A DNA stretch of 32,937 nucleotides from an uncultured beta proteobacterium (GCA_903885585.1 CAISJH010000016.1:1-32937); one strand, 5' to 3'; shown: positions 7,773 to 16,654, counted from the stretch's first letter. The notes: a model not told the origin generated them from the sequence alone. Numbers and translations are program-made.

Positions 7773-10573
7773 TCGGGTGTGGGTTTTGTTCCCACGTCTG
7801 AGCGATTGGAGGCGTCGGCGCCGACCGTACTCCAGACTGCAGGATTTCCTCCATGGTCTTTGCGAGTGTTGGTGACGGCCACGTTCTGGTTGTAGTCCTG
7901 GTTCAGAGTCTGCTGGATTTGGGACACCTCTGATTTCTGGGCTTCGACAGCCACCCGCACCGATTCGCGCTGGGTGCGGACGCTGCTCAGCGGGGAACGG
8001 TCAATTGCTGTTCTCGGACTGCCAACCCCTGCGGCATCTCTGGCTTGGTGGACGGTTGCGTCGTGCAACCGCCGCTGATCCGCCAGGGCATCATTAGCCT
8101 GATGCTGATTGGGCACCTGCCAGTCTGAGGCCGGACTTGGAACCTCAGTTGGCCAAGCGGTGCCGACTGGACTCGGAGGCAGTGGGCTGTCGGCCGGCAC
8201 ATAGCGCTCAGCCACCGATCCACCCCGCGCATATCCCATGGCGATGTCCATCACGGTGCGTTGCATCCGTGCTGGGTCTTCCTCGCGCAGAAGGCCGCGC
8301 TCGGCCAGGCGGGCGGCCGCGTAGTTGGTGAAGTCGGTCTGTGCACCGCTGCTCCACTCGCGCATGAACTGAGCTGTACGGGCCAATTCTTGAGCTTGGC
8401 TGGTGGCTCGCTCGCTCGTGTTTTGCCGCTCCGCCGCCTCTCGGAATGATGAGTCGAAGCCGCTGGTGGCTGCTGCACGGGAGCTTCGAGCCCACTGGTA
8501 CGCCTCCGAGGACCGGAAGTCTCGTGTCAATGAAGAAGCGCCAGAAACCTGTGTGGTTTGAACGGCGCTACGGGCGTAGTCATATGCGCTTGCGAGAGAC
8601 TGTTGATCAAGTGTCCTGCCGTCTGCTTGCGCTCGTGCACCGATTTCGGTCATCGGGATCTTGATGCCTGCACTCGCGGAGGCGACGATGGACTTCCCGA
8701 CCGTGGACTCTTCTCTGAGGCCAAGTTGCCTGTTGACATTACGCGCCACGGCATTGAGCGTCTGTATCTGGCTCGACCTCGATCCACCCTCTGACACGCT
8801 GGAGTCCCCACTTCGCTGCTCAGATCGCTCGTAGCTCTCCTGCAGCCCCATGGCCTGGGTCAGGGCGGTGGCCTGGCTGCGTTGGAAGGCTTCGCGCTCT
8901 GTCTGGGCTGTGGTCTGCGCGTTGCGTGCGTTGTCCGCCACCGACTGCGCTTGCCGCTCGCTGATGGTGAAGGTGGTGGGCAGGCGGCTCATGGTGGCTT
9001 GGTAGCGGAAGATGCCTGCATCCGCACCAATCCCTTGGATGGTGGTGCCGTGGGCGTCGGCTGCGGAGGTCATGAAGGCTGATGTACGGTTGGGGGCCAG
9101 TTGTTGCTGGTCGAACTGCACGTTGTTCTGGCTGATGAGGCCCTTGGAGGCGGCAGCTCCCTCGCTGGTGGCTGCGCCCTGCAAGACGCCTGTGGCTGCC
9201 ACTGCCTGGAATCCAGCTTCAGCCCCTTTGACCAGCGCGGCCGCGATGGCCGGTATGGACAGCACCATGTAGCCGGCCACGGCCTGATCTGACACGGCAC
9301 CATGGTGAATTCGGGCGGCGGTCTCTAGCGCCAAGCCCTGCACGGTAGACCCCATGCGAGAGGCGGCCTCCAGGTTGCGGGCGCTGGCGAGCGTGCCCAC
9401 GTAGTTGAGGATGGCGTACAGCGGCGGCCACAACTGGATCCACACCAGGCCCATCGCAAAACTGCGGATGCCCGTGGCCAGCCCCTTGCCCTGGGCCAGC
9501 AGCAACACGAGCAACACAAAGGGGAAGACGGCGTAGACCACCGCCTCGATCACGTTGCGCACCAGCGGCAGCGCCTGCTCGGCCAGCTTGCCCATGGTGA
9601 GGAAGGCCGTGTTGGCTGAGGCCGTGGCCTGTGCCCGGGCGGTGGCCAGCATCAGCGCCGCCGGGTCGTTAAGGCGCTGGCTGGCCACGCTGCCAGCGTC
9701 TTGCACCAGGTTGATGAGGATGTTCTGCCGCAGAAGGTCACCCGCGCCCTGAGCGGCGCTGGCGATACGGGTCTTGAGATAGGCCTGCTCGATCTGGGTG
9801 TCGATGTTGCCGAGGGCTGTAGTCGTGTTGAGGCTCGGGTTCAACTGCAGCGCCAGGACAGCGCGGGCGCTGGCTACAGCCGCTGGCAGACGCTGGGCGA
9901 GGTAGGCGTAGGCGTCGGGGCAGGTGCCTACCTGGGCGGGGCTGCCATAGGCGGTGAAGCGGGCGGGGTTGGGCGAGCCCATCAGAGACCACAGGTCGTT
10001 GCTCTGGGAGAAGGTGGCCGGGTTGATGGTGCCGTCTTGCAGGTCATAGGCGGTGCAGTTCTGCACAAAGCCGATCAGGTCGGTGCGCAACTGCGGGTCG
10101 GCGACTGTCACGCTTCGCGAGGCCTGGATCAGGCGGTTGCCAAACATCACGCCGTTCTTTTGGTACGCCAGTGCCTCGGGCAACTGGGCGCCGGCATCTG
10201 GAATCGTCTGGAAGGCGGTCTCGAAGAACTCGGTGAGGGTGTTTCCTATCAGGCTGGTGGCGTGGCCGAAGAACGCCAGGCCGAGGGGCACGTTGTCGAT
10301 GGCCACTGGCGTCTGGCTGCCCAGCTTGTCCACCACCACCACGGTGGCCTTGGGCAGGAAGGCGGCTTGGTAGACCAGGAGGAAGCCGATCAACCAGCCC
10401 CAGCCATGAAAGCGCCCGGGAGTGAACAGGCCCGCGAAAGCGGCCACCAGCACCCCGGTGATGGCCACGGCCCGCAGCAGGCCCAGGTAATCGGCCCCGC
10501 CCATGATGGCGGCAATGGCGTTGAACACCCCGGTGAGGGTGTCCACATTGCCGTAGGCGTAGATCTCGAACAA
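7757..10573 (-). CDS. traG: TraG-like mating-pair stabilisation/pilus assembly membrane protein
   Basis: This 938-residue inner-membrane protein is the last gene of the transfer operon. The N-terminal half matches the TraG_N family: it opens FEIYAYGNVDTLTGVFNAI, with membrane segments near residues 32-50, 58-72, ~340-365 and ~370-400, plus another before residue ~460. The C-terminal half is Gln/Ser/Ala-rich, largely helical and presumably periplasmic. In F this part mediates mating-pair stabilisation and entry exclusion. The start is a TTG (complement of CAA at 10571-10573) because the conserved N-terminus begins there; no Shine-Dalgarno is seen. It lies 41 bases after traH, separated by a run of ten G (plus strand), so the start is less certain than elsewhere in the operon. 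Confidence 0.93.
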   Translation of the reverse strand: MFEIYAYGNVDTLTGVFNAIAAIMGGADYLGLLRAVAITGVLVAAFAGLFTPGRFHGWGWLIGFLLVYQAAFLPKATVVVVDKLGSQTPVAIDNVPLGLAFFGHATSLIGNTLTEFFETAFQTIPDAGAQLPEALAYQKNGVMFGNRLIQASRSVTVADPQLRTDLIGFVQNCTAYDLQDGTINPATFSQSNDLWSLMGSPNPARFTAYGSPAQVGTCPDAYAYLAQRLPAAVASARAVLALQLNPSLNTTTALGNIDTQIEQAYLKTRIASAAQGAGDLLRQNILINLVQDAGSVASQRLNDPAALMLATARAQATASANTAFLTMGKLAEQALPLVRNVIEAVVYAVFPFVLLVLLLAQGKGLATGIRSFAMGLVWIQLWPPLYAILNYVGTLASARNLEAASRMGSTVQGLALETAARIHHGAVSDQAVAGYMVLSIPAIAAALVKGAEAGFQAVAATGVLQGAATSEGAAASKGLISQNNVQFDQQQLAPNRTSAFMTSAADAHGTTIQGIGADAGIFRYQATMSRLPTTFTISERQAQSVADNARNAQTTAQTEREAFQRSQATALTQAMGLQESYERSEQRSGDSSVSEGGSRSSQIQTLNAVARNVNRQLGLREESTVGKSIVASASAGIKIPMTEIGARAQADGRTLDQQSLASAYDYARSAVQTTQVSGASSLTRDFRSSEAYQWARSSRAAATSGFDSSFREAAERQNTSERATSQAQELARTAQFMREWSSGAQTDFTNYAAARLAERGLLREEDPARMQRTVMDIAMGYARGGSVAERYVPADSPLPPSPVGTAWPTEVPSPASDWQVPNQHQANDALADQRRLHDATVHQARDAAGVGSPRTAIDRSPLSSVRTQRESVRVAVEAQKSEVSQIQQTLNQDYNQNVAVTNTRKDHGGNPAVWSTVGADASNRSDVGTKPTPDQVKP

Positions 10574-10588
10574 GCCAGGGGCGGGAAA

Positions 10589-10598
10589 GGGGGGGGGG
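10589..10598. repeat. Homopolymer tract of ten G/C between traH and traG
   Basis: Ten consecutive G on the plus strand (C10 in the transfer-operon mRNA) lie between the traH stop at 10615 and the TTG start of traG at 10573. The traG frame stays open upstream through this tract as far as the traH stop region, so a start upstream of it would make traG length-sensitive to slippage. Confidence 0.8.
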
Positions 10599-10614
10599 AC
10601 GAGTGAGGGTCGCC

Positions 10615-12180
10615 TCAGGACCCGCGCTGGCCCGCACCTGCGCCGTAGTCCAGCATGGACTTCACCGCCTGAGGCATGGTGCTCCAGAGCTGCCGCTCCA
10701 GGGTCTGCAGGTCCTGGGTCATGGCCGAGACCGAGCGGACCTTGGCATAAGCAGCCTGCTTGTCGGCCGCCAACTGGCGCAGTGCGTCTCGGCCACTGTC
10801 TTGCAGCGTCTGGACGAACTGCGCCTCGATAGCCGAGCGCCGAAGGGACTGGGACAGCGCGCCGAGCGCCTGGCGAAGCGTGCGTGAAAGAAACGTCTCG
10901 GCATAGTCCAGCGCGATCACGTCCTTGTAGGTCTCGATGAGCGTCTCGGCGGTACTGGAGCCCGGCACGGCGTTGGCAATCGACAGCATGCGGTAGACCG
11001 GCTCAGTCGTGCTGTTCACAAACCCGATGTCGGCCGGAGACTGCGCGGTGCGGGTGGCGATGTTGTCGGACAGGCGGCGCAGTCGCTCGGCCACCAACTG
11101 GGTGAAGGGTTTGACCGAGACGGTGCTTCGGCTGGGGTTCAGGCACTCGACGGTCTCGTCGCAGGTGTAGACCTCCATCTGCACTTGGCCCGGCGTGGTG
11201 GATTCCGCCTTGCCGTGCATCAGGTCCCGCAAGCCCAGGATGGTGGGCTCCAGGTGGCGCGGTCCGGCGCCGCTGCCGTCATCGGCTGGCGGCGTCAGGA
11301 TGACAGTACCGATCACGCTCATGATCAGCTCCTTCTCCTGGCGGCTGATGCTGCCGCCCACCTGGTTCAAGGCGATCCAGGTGACGTTGCCCTTGGCGAA
11401 GGTGGCGTTACGCACGTTGGGGTCGGCCGAGTCTGCGGCCGTGCGCACCACGCCGGCGGCGCCCGAGGCGCAGGTCATGCGGGCTTCGGCCCGGTCTGAG
11501 ACGCTGCCCAGGTACTGGGAGATGTTGGCGCAGCCGCTTTGCACCGACTGGTCGAACTCGCCCACCATCCCGTTGACGAGCGACTGCGCCGCCTCGCACG
11601 AGTTGATGTTCATCGCGTTGATCTTGTTGACCTGGTCCTGCAGTTCGGTCAACAGCTTGTCGATGTCGGGCGAGATGGACTGCAGCGCGAGCTTGAAGGC
11701 GTAGCCCACGGCGTTGGCGCCGATGTTGCGCAGCAGGGCGACGAATTGCTCCTTGTTGATGAAGGAAAACGCGCCGCCGTAGAGGTCGATGCCGCCGCAG
11801 CCTGCGCGCACGCTGGGCAGTTGCGCCTGCAGCAGCGGGTAGTTGCGCCCAGGGGCGCGCATCATCAGGCTGCCACCGGTGTAGAGGTTCATCGCCTGGC
11901 CGCGGAACGCTCCAGGGCTTGTGACGTTGCCGATGGCACCCAGCTCATCGAACATGGACTGCATCTCGGCGTTCAGGCTGGCGGGCGTGGCCTGCAACGG
12001 GGACAGGGCGATGGCACAGGCCAGAAGCGCGGGGAGTGCGCGGGAGCGGCTGGTGGTCTTGCCATTGCTGCGTATCCTGCTAGTGCCGCTATTGCTGCTA
12101 CCGCAGCGGTTCCGGTTATCACTGTCCCGCTGGAACGACTGCACCGCCGAGTCGGGGACGGAGGGTGTTTGTCTGGTCAT
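10615..12180 (-). CDS. traH: TraH, F-type pilus assembly protein
   Basis: The start is set at the ATG at 12180, which overlaps the traF stop by four bases (ATGA); the product is 521 residues. After a long basic N-terminal region, a secretion signal (ALPALLACAIALSPLQA) is followed by the mature protein beginning SLNAEMQSMFDELGAIGNVTSP. Typical TraH features follow: GRNYPLLQAQLPSVRAGCGGIDLYGGAFS, given here as the conserved block around the CGGID motif, then FINKEQFVALLRNIGANAVGYAF. TraH is a periplasmic/outer-membrane-associated component of F-pilus extension that acts with TraF, TraU, TraW and TrbI. Conserved cysteines fit the DsbC/TraF folding genes in the same operon. The unusually long, polar ~45-residue leader before the hydrophobic core is odd; an internal start could shorten it. 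Confidence 0.93.
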   Translation of the reverse strand: MTRQTPSVPDSAVQSFQRDSDNRNRCGSSNSGTSRIRSNGKTTSRSRALPALLACAIALSPLQATPASLNAEMQSMFDELGAIGNVTSPGAFRGQAMNLYTGGSLMMRAPGRNYPLLQAQLPSVRAGCGGIDLYGGAFSFINKEQFVALLRNIGANAVGYAFKLALQSISPDIDKLLTELQDQVNKINAMNINSCEAAQSLVNGMVGEFDQSVQSGCANISQYLGSVSDRAEARMTCASGAAGVVRTAADSADPNVRNATFAKGNVTWIALNQVGGSISRQEKELIMSVIGTVILTPPADDGSGAGPRHLEPTILGLRDLMHGKAESTTPGQVQMEVYTCDETVECLNPSRSTVSVKPFTQLVAERLRRLSDNIATRTAQSPADIGFVNSTTEPVYRMLSIANAVPGSSTAETLIETYKDVIALDYAETFLSRTLRQALGALSQSLRRSAIEAQFVQTLQDSGRDALRQLAADKQAAYAKVRSVSAMTQDLQTLERQLWSTMPQAVKSMLDYGAGAGQRGS

Positions 12181-13163
12181 GGCGTGCTTCTGACTTTGAG
12201 CGTGGCTTTGAGCGTGGCCAGATCGCTGGAGGTGGTGGAGAAGGTCATAGTGGCGGCCGCTGTTGCCGGGTCGGACCAACTGGCAGATGGCGTTGGATCG
12301 CTCCGCTCCCTGGCGAGCGCGGCGATGCGCTCTAGCAGGTCGGCTTCTGACATGAGCCCAAAGCCGACGGTTCGGATCTCCCGCAGGCGTGGCTGGGTCA
12401 GATACAGGGCGGGTACGGCGCGGGCGTTCAAGCGAGCAGCCATGCCGTTGTCGCGCCGAGCCTCGGGGAACTCGGGCAGGGTGCTGCCGTCCAGGCTGAT
12501 GGGCAGCACGGTCAGGCTGTGCGCCTGAGCGAAGCGCTTGAGGATGGGGGCGAAGCGGTGGCAGAACGGGCAGTCGCCTCTGAAAACGAAGACGAGGCCG
12601 TGGGTGGCAGCCAGGCTGCGCACGGCCTGCTCGTGGTCGGTCTGCTTCTGGGCGTCAAACGCTGCCACGGCCAAGGCTTGGGTGGGGCGGCCCGAAAGCG
12701 CGTAGTCCAGGTCGGGTTCGGTCCAGACCAGGCGTTGCCAGCGCTGCGCAAAGCGCTCGGCGGTATCCATGACTTGCCGCTGGTAGCGCATGTACGCCCC
12801 CAGGTTCTGGTCGGTCGGATTGATGACGGCCACGCGTTTGAGTTCTTCCAGGCGGACCTGCATCGCTTCGAAGGTGTCGAGTTCGGGCGGGCGGGGGCGG
12901 GCAGGAGGGGGTGCAGGTTCTGGCGGTGCATCTGCCGCGGGTCGGGGTTCCTCAGCCACTGGGGCCGGGGGTTCCCGGTACCAGAACCAGCCTTCCTGGG
13001 TGCGTCGCCAGTAAGCGGGTGCGGTCGGTGCGAGATGGGTCACCTTGACCTGTGAGGTGGCCTTGGCGGGTGCCCCTGGTGGGTCAACTGGCGCCGCCCC
13101 GGAACCGCTCGCCCAGGCCGCTATTACCCACGCCAGCAAGGCCCTTGATTGACCTGACCTCAC
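12177..13163 (-). CDS. traF: TraF, thioredoxin-like F-type pilus assembly protein
   Basis: The GTG start at 13163 is chosen because it makes a 4-nt GTGA overlap with the preceding gene and gives a signal peptide directly (SGQSRALLAWVIAAWASGSGA); the product is 328 residues. After a proline-rich linker comes the conserved TraF region (YRWRR-like APAYWRRTQEGWFWYREPP, then LDTFEAMQVRLEELKRVAVINPT). A thioredoxin fold follows with the redox motif CPFC at C198/C201 in VFRGDCPFCHRFAPILKRF. F plasmid TraF lacks the two cysteines, whereas SXT-type relatives keep them, so this one is probably an active periplasmic thiol oxidoreductase helping fold TraN, TraU and TraH. Its stop overlaps the traH start. 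Confidence 0.95.
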   Translation of the reverse strand: MRSGQSRALLAWVIAAWASGSGAAPVDPPGAPAKATSQVKVTHLAPTAPAYWRRTQEGWFWYREPPAPVAEEPRPAADAPPEPAPPPARPRPPELDTFEAMQVRLEELKRVAVINPTDQNLGAYMRYQRQVMDTAERFAQRWQRLVWTEPDLDYALSGRPTQALAVAAFDAQKQTDHEQAVRSLAATHGLVFVFRGDCPFCHRFAPILKRFAQAHSLTVLPISLDGSTLPEFPEARRDNGMAARLNARAVPALYLTQPRLREIRTVGFGLMSEADLLERIAALARERSDPTPSASWSDPATAAATMTFSTTSSDLATLKATLKVRSTP

Positions 13164-13543
13164 GGCTCTGCCTTCCCCTTGCCCAGCAGGCTGCCGTCCT
13201 CGCAGACGCTGACCTGCCAAACCAAGTTCTGATCTGATTTGGTGCCGTTGACCAGGACGTCTTGTTGTCGGGTGGAGACCTCCAGCCGATGGCAGCCGGG
13301 CTGTGGCAGGGGATGCAGTCGGTTCACCTGCACCTCGATGGGTCGGGTGGTCGAAAAGGTCTTGCGGATGTACTCAGCCCCTGGACCTTCCAGCACGGCA
13401 CGGGCACTCCCGTGCTGAAGGGCCTGAAGCAGCAGCGGCTGGATCTCGGTGATGGTGCTGGCCTGAAGTGGGGAGAGAGCGCCGAGCAATGCCGCCCCCA
13501 GCAGCAACCTGATCTCGACATGAGTCATGACCGTCTTCGTCAC
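13160..13543 (-). CDS. Small secreted protein of unknown function inside the transfer operon
   Basis: A GTG at 13543 overlaps the traN stop (GTGA); an ATG at 13528 gives a cleaner signal peptide beginning MTHVEIRLLLGAALLGALSP and ending ...PLQA. The product is about 127 residues (122 from the ATG). The mature part has two cysteines (in QPGCHRLEV and QVSVCEDGS), which could form a disulfide, and a mostly beta-strand pattern. It also ends in a GTGA overlap, with traF, so it is certainly translated with the pilus genes. I do not recognise the family; its position between traN and traF suggests a periplasmic accessory to pilus assembly or mating-pair formation. Confidence 0.85.
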   Translation of the reverse strand: MTKTVMTHVEIRLLLGAALLGALSPLQASTITEIQPLLLQALQHGSARAVLEGPGAEYIRKTFSTTRPIEVQVNRLHPLPQPGCHRLEVSTRQQDVLVNGTKSDQNLVWQVSVCEDGSLLGKGKAEP

Positions 13544-14757
13544 GGACCACCCCCAGGCTGCACGCTGCGGTTGATGTTCTGCTGAGCCCGCTGCTGCAAC
13601 TCGCCCAGATTCGGCAGCGACGGCGCGATCTCCGCAAAAAACTCGCTCAGGTCCATGCGGGAGAAGTCCAGCGTCTGGAGCTGATCGAGCGTGAAGCCAC
13701 CGCAGTCCGGGCGCGTGGCGCTGCCCCAGCCGCGGCCGACCTGGGCGCGGCCCTGCTCGTTGAGGATGCGTGACAGGCGGGAGTTGAAACAGCAGTAGCT
13801 TTGCGTGGTCTCCACACAGGTGCGGATGATGGGCAGACGCTTGGAGCAGTAGCTGCCCAGGTCGTGGCACAAGCGGTGGTCGCGCTTCATGGCCAGCACC
13901 TGCTCGGCTTGTTCGCAAGACAGTAGCCCGGAGAGCTGGATCGCCAGCATGGCGATGCCCCAGGGTCCGGGAATCAGGGCCTCGACGAAGGAGCCCACCG
14001 TGACGTTGCCGGCCATCAGCCCAGCCAGGGCGGAGGACCCGCCGCCGCTGCCAAACAGCGCCTCGAAGCCCGAGATTACGAGGTTGGGCGCATCCGACGT
14101 GAAGAGCGCGTCGTACATGTAGCTGGAGCCGACAGCGCCGCCCACCTGACCCGCAGCGCCGGCCATGAGACTGAAATTGCTGAAGCCTCCGCCGCTGCCG
14201 CCCGAGCCCTTGCAGCAATTCACGAGCCCGAAGAGCTTCTTGCGGCAGCGGTTGTCGTAGCCCTTGAACACCTCCAACGTGTCTGGGTCCAGGTAGCGGC
14301 CCGCCTCGCGCTGGACCTCGAGACTGGCCACCGCCTTCGCAAAGTCCGCGTCAGGGGCGTGCGACGTGTCAAAACACTTGCCGTCCTGGCAGAACTGCTG
14401 TGAGCCGCAGTGGGTGATGACGGTGGTGGCGCCGGTGGCCACCTTGCACTGCCAGGTCTGCTCCGACAGCATGCAGGCGCCGCTCGCGCTGCGCTCCATG
14501 CAGGTGGAAGTCAGGGGGCTGCAGCCTTGGTTCTGCAGCGTCTGGCAGTCGTTGGTGCTTTGCGCAGAGATGCAGGTGTAGTCGTAGCGCAGCCGCCAGC
14601 AGTCGCGGTAGACCTCGTAGCCCTGGATGTTGCGGGTCTGCGGCCCCTCCACGCAGGTCTGGCCTGAGCGGTAGCAGTCAGCGGGATGGGCGGCGGTTGA
14701 GCAGCCAAGCAGCGTCAGCCACAACCCGGCGAGAGAAAAGGCTCGGCTCCAGTTCAT
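13540..14757 (-). CDS. traN: TraN C-terminal-type protein with own lipoprotein signal
   Basis: This 405-residue protein corresponds to the cysteine-rich C-terminal part of TraN, the outer-membrane mating-pair stabilisation protein. It has paired CxxxxxTC motifs (CYRSGQTCVEGP, CTSISAQ-type repeats) and then the diagnostic TraN block CRKKLFGLVNCCKGSG, a glycine/alanine-rich stretch, and a final Cys-rich segment (SYCSKRLPIIRTCVETTQS). Unlike the usual single TraN chain, it begins with its own signal peptide and a lipobox, LTLLGC with C19, so it should be a lipoprotein. The ATG overlaps the stop of the N-terminal-type gene by four bases. A recent frameshift is unlikely because the signal peptide lies exactly at the junction. 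Confidence 0.88.
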   Translation of the reverse strand: MNWSRAFSLAGLWLTLLGCSTAAHPADCYRSGQTCVEGPQTRNIQGYEVYRDCWRLRYDYTCISAQSTNDCQTLQNQGCSPLTSTCMERSASGACMLSEQTWQCKVATGATTVITHCGSQQFCQDGKCFDTSHAPDADFAKAVASLEVQREAGRYLDPDTLEVFKGYDNRCRKKLFGLVNCCKGSGGSGGGFSNFSLMAGAAGQVGGAVGSSYMYDALFTSDAPNLVISGFEALFGSGGGSSALAGLMAGNVTVGSFVEALIPGPWGIAMLAIQLSGLLSCEQAEQVLAMKRDHRLCHDLGSYCSKRLPIIRTCVETTQSYCCFNSRLSRILNEQGRAQVGRGWGSATRPDCGGFTLDQLQTLDFSRMDLSEFFAEIAPSLPNLGELQQRAQQNINRSVQPGGGP

Positions 14758-15782
14758 CGCGCCCTGGCCTCCAGCGCACCGCAGTCATCCTCCCAGCGGT
14801 CTTCAAAGCTCACCTTCAGGGGAATGGCAAAGGTGTTTTGCGATGAGACCTGTGTCCCCTGGCAGGGGTTGGCGAAGCCTGAAGTGATGGTGCAGGTCTG
14901 GCCGTTGCAGGTCTGGCTGAACCAGGTCTCGTAGCAATAGCCTCCTTCCATGCTGCTGGGGCCAGCGGTGCGGGGCAAGGTCAACCCCACAGCACCGGGC
15001 ACATCCTGGACGCCGAGTTCGGTGTGGAATTCATTGGTGTCGCGGGCCTGGGTGTAGGCGTGCACCTGGTAGCCGTTGGCGGTGCAGCTGAAGTCCATCT
15101 GCACGACATCGACGCAGCCGGGGCAGGGGTCGGTGATGACGCGGGTGAGGAACTCGCCTGGCGTGCAGCCCGGGGTGAAGACGGGCGTGACCACAAGGAC
15201 ATGGTCACAAGTGGCGGAGTCAAGCTGGCGGTACTCGTGGCAGCGCTCGGTGATGTAGCGATCTGGTGCCTTCTGCTCGATCACGGTGCAGGCGCTGTAG
15301 GTGCCCGCAATCTGGCCGGCGATGCTCTGGGGGTTGGCCGTGATCGTGCGGCTTCGGGCGAGCAGCGGGTCGTTGTCGCGCAGGGTCAGGGGGGAGCGCT
15401 GGGTGGGGTTGCTCTGGCTGTACTGGATGGCCGCGCATTCGGGCGAGGGACGGGCTCGCTGCGAAGGAGTGGCGCAGGCGGCCGTGACTGAGCCTGCGGC
15501 GCCGCCCAGGTTGGGGCTTCCGAAGTAGCTGGTCTGTAGCGGCGTGCCCGCATAGCCAGGCACCTGCGCGGTGGCGCCACTGGCCCCGATGGAAGTGCGC
15601 GCCTTGGTGTTGCCGGTGCGGCCCATGGATTGGCCCTGCTCGAACGCGGACTGGCTGGAGGTCTGGCTTCCCACCGGGAGGGACAGCAAGATGAACAGTG
15701 CACTCAGGGTCAGGGTGAGGGCAAGGGGGAAGCCATGCCGGGGCTTGCGCGACTTCTCGCTGGGGCGCAAATTGGTCCTCAC
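14754..15782 (-). CDS. traN: TraN N-terminal-type protein
   Basis: The GTG start at 15782 overlaps the trbC stop (GTGA). The product is 342 residues, with a hydrophobic signal segment (LALTLTLSALFILLSLPVGS) after a basic N-terminus. The mature protein has the N-terminal features of TraN: SAFEQGQSMG followed by an SPQS-like low-complexity part, then cysteine pairs (CTVIEQKAPDRYITERCHEY, then CDHVLVVTP) and a C-terminal part with CYETWFSQTC and CNGQTC. It is a periplasmic or outer-membrane component for mating-pair stabilisation, presumably associating with the separately encoded C-terminal half. The assignment to TraN is by order (between trbC and traF) and these Cys patterns. Confidence 0.85.
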   Translation of the reverse strand: MRTNLRPSEKSRKPRHGFPLALTLTLSALFILLSLPVGSQTSSQSAFEQGQSMGRTGNTKARTSIGASGATAQVPGYAGTPLQTSYFGSPNLGGAAGSVTAACATPSQRARPSPECAAIQYSQSNPTQRSPLTLRDNDPLLARSRTITANPQSIAGQIAGTYSACTVIEQKAPDRYITERCHEYRQLDSATCDHVLVVTPVFTPGCTPGEFLTRVITDPCPGCVDVVQMDFSCTANGYQVHAYTQARDTNEFHTELGVQDVPGAVGLTLPRTAGPSSMEGGYCYETWFSQTCNGQTCTITSGFANPCQGTQVSSQNTFAIPLKVSFEDRWEDDCGALEARAR

Positions 15783-16654
15783 GGGCGAACCTTCCCTGGG
15801 CTCGCACGGCCACCCTCAAGCCGGGCCAAGGTGCCCGAAACCTGGGCGGCGGCCTCCGGCACCTCGCGGACGAGCGTGTTCAGTGCATGCGCGAGGCTGA
15901 CGTCCCCTGCGATCAGGACGTACCGATCTCTGGCTTTGGCTTGGGGTGACTTGGACGTAGGGGCCGGGTCAGCGCAACTGGTTCTGCAGGCATCGGATTC
16001 CGGCGGGGCAGCCACTCCCGCGCCCAGATCCACGACGAATGTGGGCGCGCGGGTGATCCGGTACCGCTCAAAGGCTTCCGGATCGATGATCCAGTGGGGG
16101 CTGGGAGTGCCTGACTGGGCAGGCAGGCCCAGGATGTCCCCCACCGCGGCCACGGTCTGCCGCATGGACTGGTTCTTCAGACCGCGCAGCACCAGCGTGG
16201 CACCACTGCGGGCCGCCTGCTCGGCCAACAGGCGCAGGCTCTGAGGTGGCATGTCGAGTGTGATGAAGATACGAATCGGCTGAGGGGTGTCCGGACCCAG
16301 TTGCTCAGGCCCTTGCTGAAGGCGAGCAGCCGACCGTGCCAAGGCTTCGATGTCGAGCTGGGAGCCTTGAGGAGACAGCTGGGCGGGGAGACTGGGAACC
16401 GCAGAGCGCGTGGCTCTGTCTGCATCAACCTGGGGCGTGGTCCGACCAGGCAACTGGATGGACGGCATGGGGCGCTCGCGCACAGCTTTGGCCATGTCAT
16501 CGGCCGTCGGCCACCGCGGTGTCGGCGCAGCAGGCGCGGTCACTGCGGGCGCTGCGCAGACGAGAGCTGTGCCGAGAGCTGTGCCGGCCAGGCTTGAGCA
16601 GAGCCAAGCTACCCGCGCGACGCCCCAACAAAACGAGTCAATACGCGCCCACAC
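15779..16654 (-). CDS. trbC: TrbC, F-type pilin assembly protein
   Basis: The GTG at 16654 overlaps the end of traU by 17 bases; the product is 291 residues. The N-terminal signal-like segment (WGVARVAWLCSSLAGTALGT) is followed by a linker. The conserved TrbC_Ftype domain, a thioredoxin-like fold without the CxxC, occupies about residues 105-270, including IRIFITLDMPPQSLRLLAEQ, a strand LVLRGLKNQSMRQTV, and IDPEAFERYRITRAPTFVV with the cis-Pro loop. TrbC is a periplasmic factor for pilin processing and pilus extension. The order traW-traU-trbC-traN is the F/SXT order, which confirms the call. Confidence 0.92.
   Translation of the reverse strand: MWARIDSFCWGVARVAWLCSSLAGTALGTALVCAAPAVTAPAAPTPRWPTADDMAKAVRERPMPSIQLPGRTTPQVDADRATRSAVPSLPAQLSPQGSQLDIEALARSAARLQQGPEQLGPDTPQPIRIFITLDMPPQSLRLLAEQAARSGATLVLRGLKNQSMRQTVAAVGDILGLPAQSGTPSPHWIIDPEAFERYRITRAPTFVVDLGAGVAAPPESDACRTSCADPAPTSKSPQAKARDRYVLIAGDVSLAHALNTLVREVPEAAAQVSGTLARLEGGRASPGKVRP

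Noticed and set aside
9701-10606. 301-codon plus-strand ORF opposite traG
   Set aside because: Gly/Val/Gln-rich antisense shadow of traG with no domain; the opposite strand has the clear TraG family protein.
11539-12528. 329-codon plus-strand ORF opposite traH/traF
   Set aside because: Antisense shadow produced by high-GC codon use; His/Arg/Val-rich composition and no motif.
13160-14218. 352-codon minus-strand ORF extending upstream of the small secreted protein
   Set aside because: Its first ~225 codons lie out of frame inside traN and have shadow-like Arg/Pro/Gln-rich composition; the real gene starts at 13543 or 13528.
13540-15782. traN as a simple frameshifted gene
   Set aside because: The second ORF starts with a proper signal peptide and lipobox exactly at an ATGA overlap, which a random frameshift would not create.
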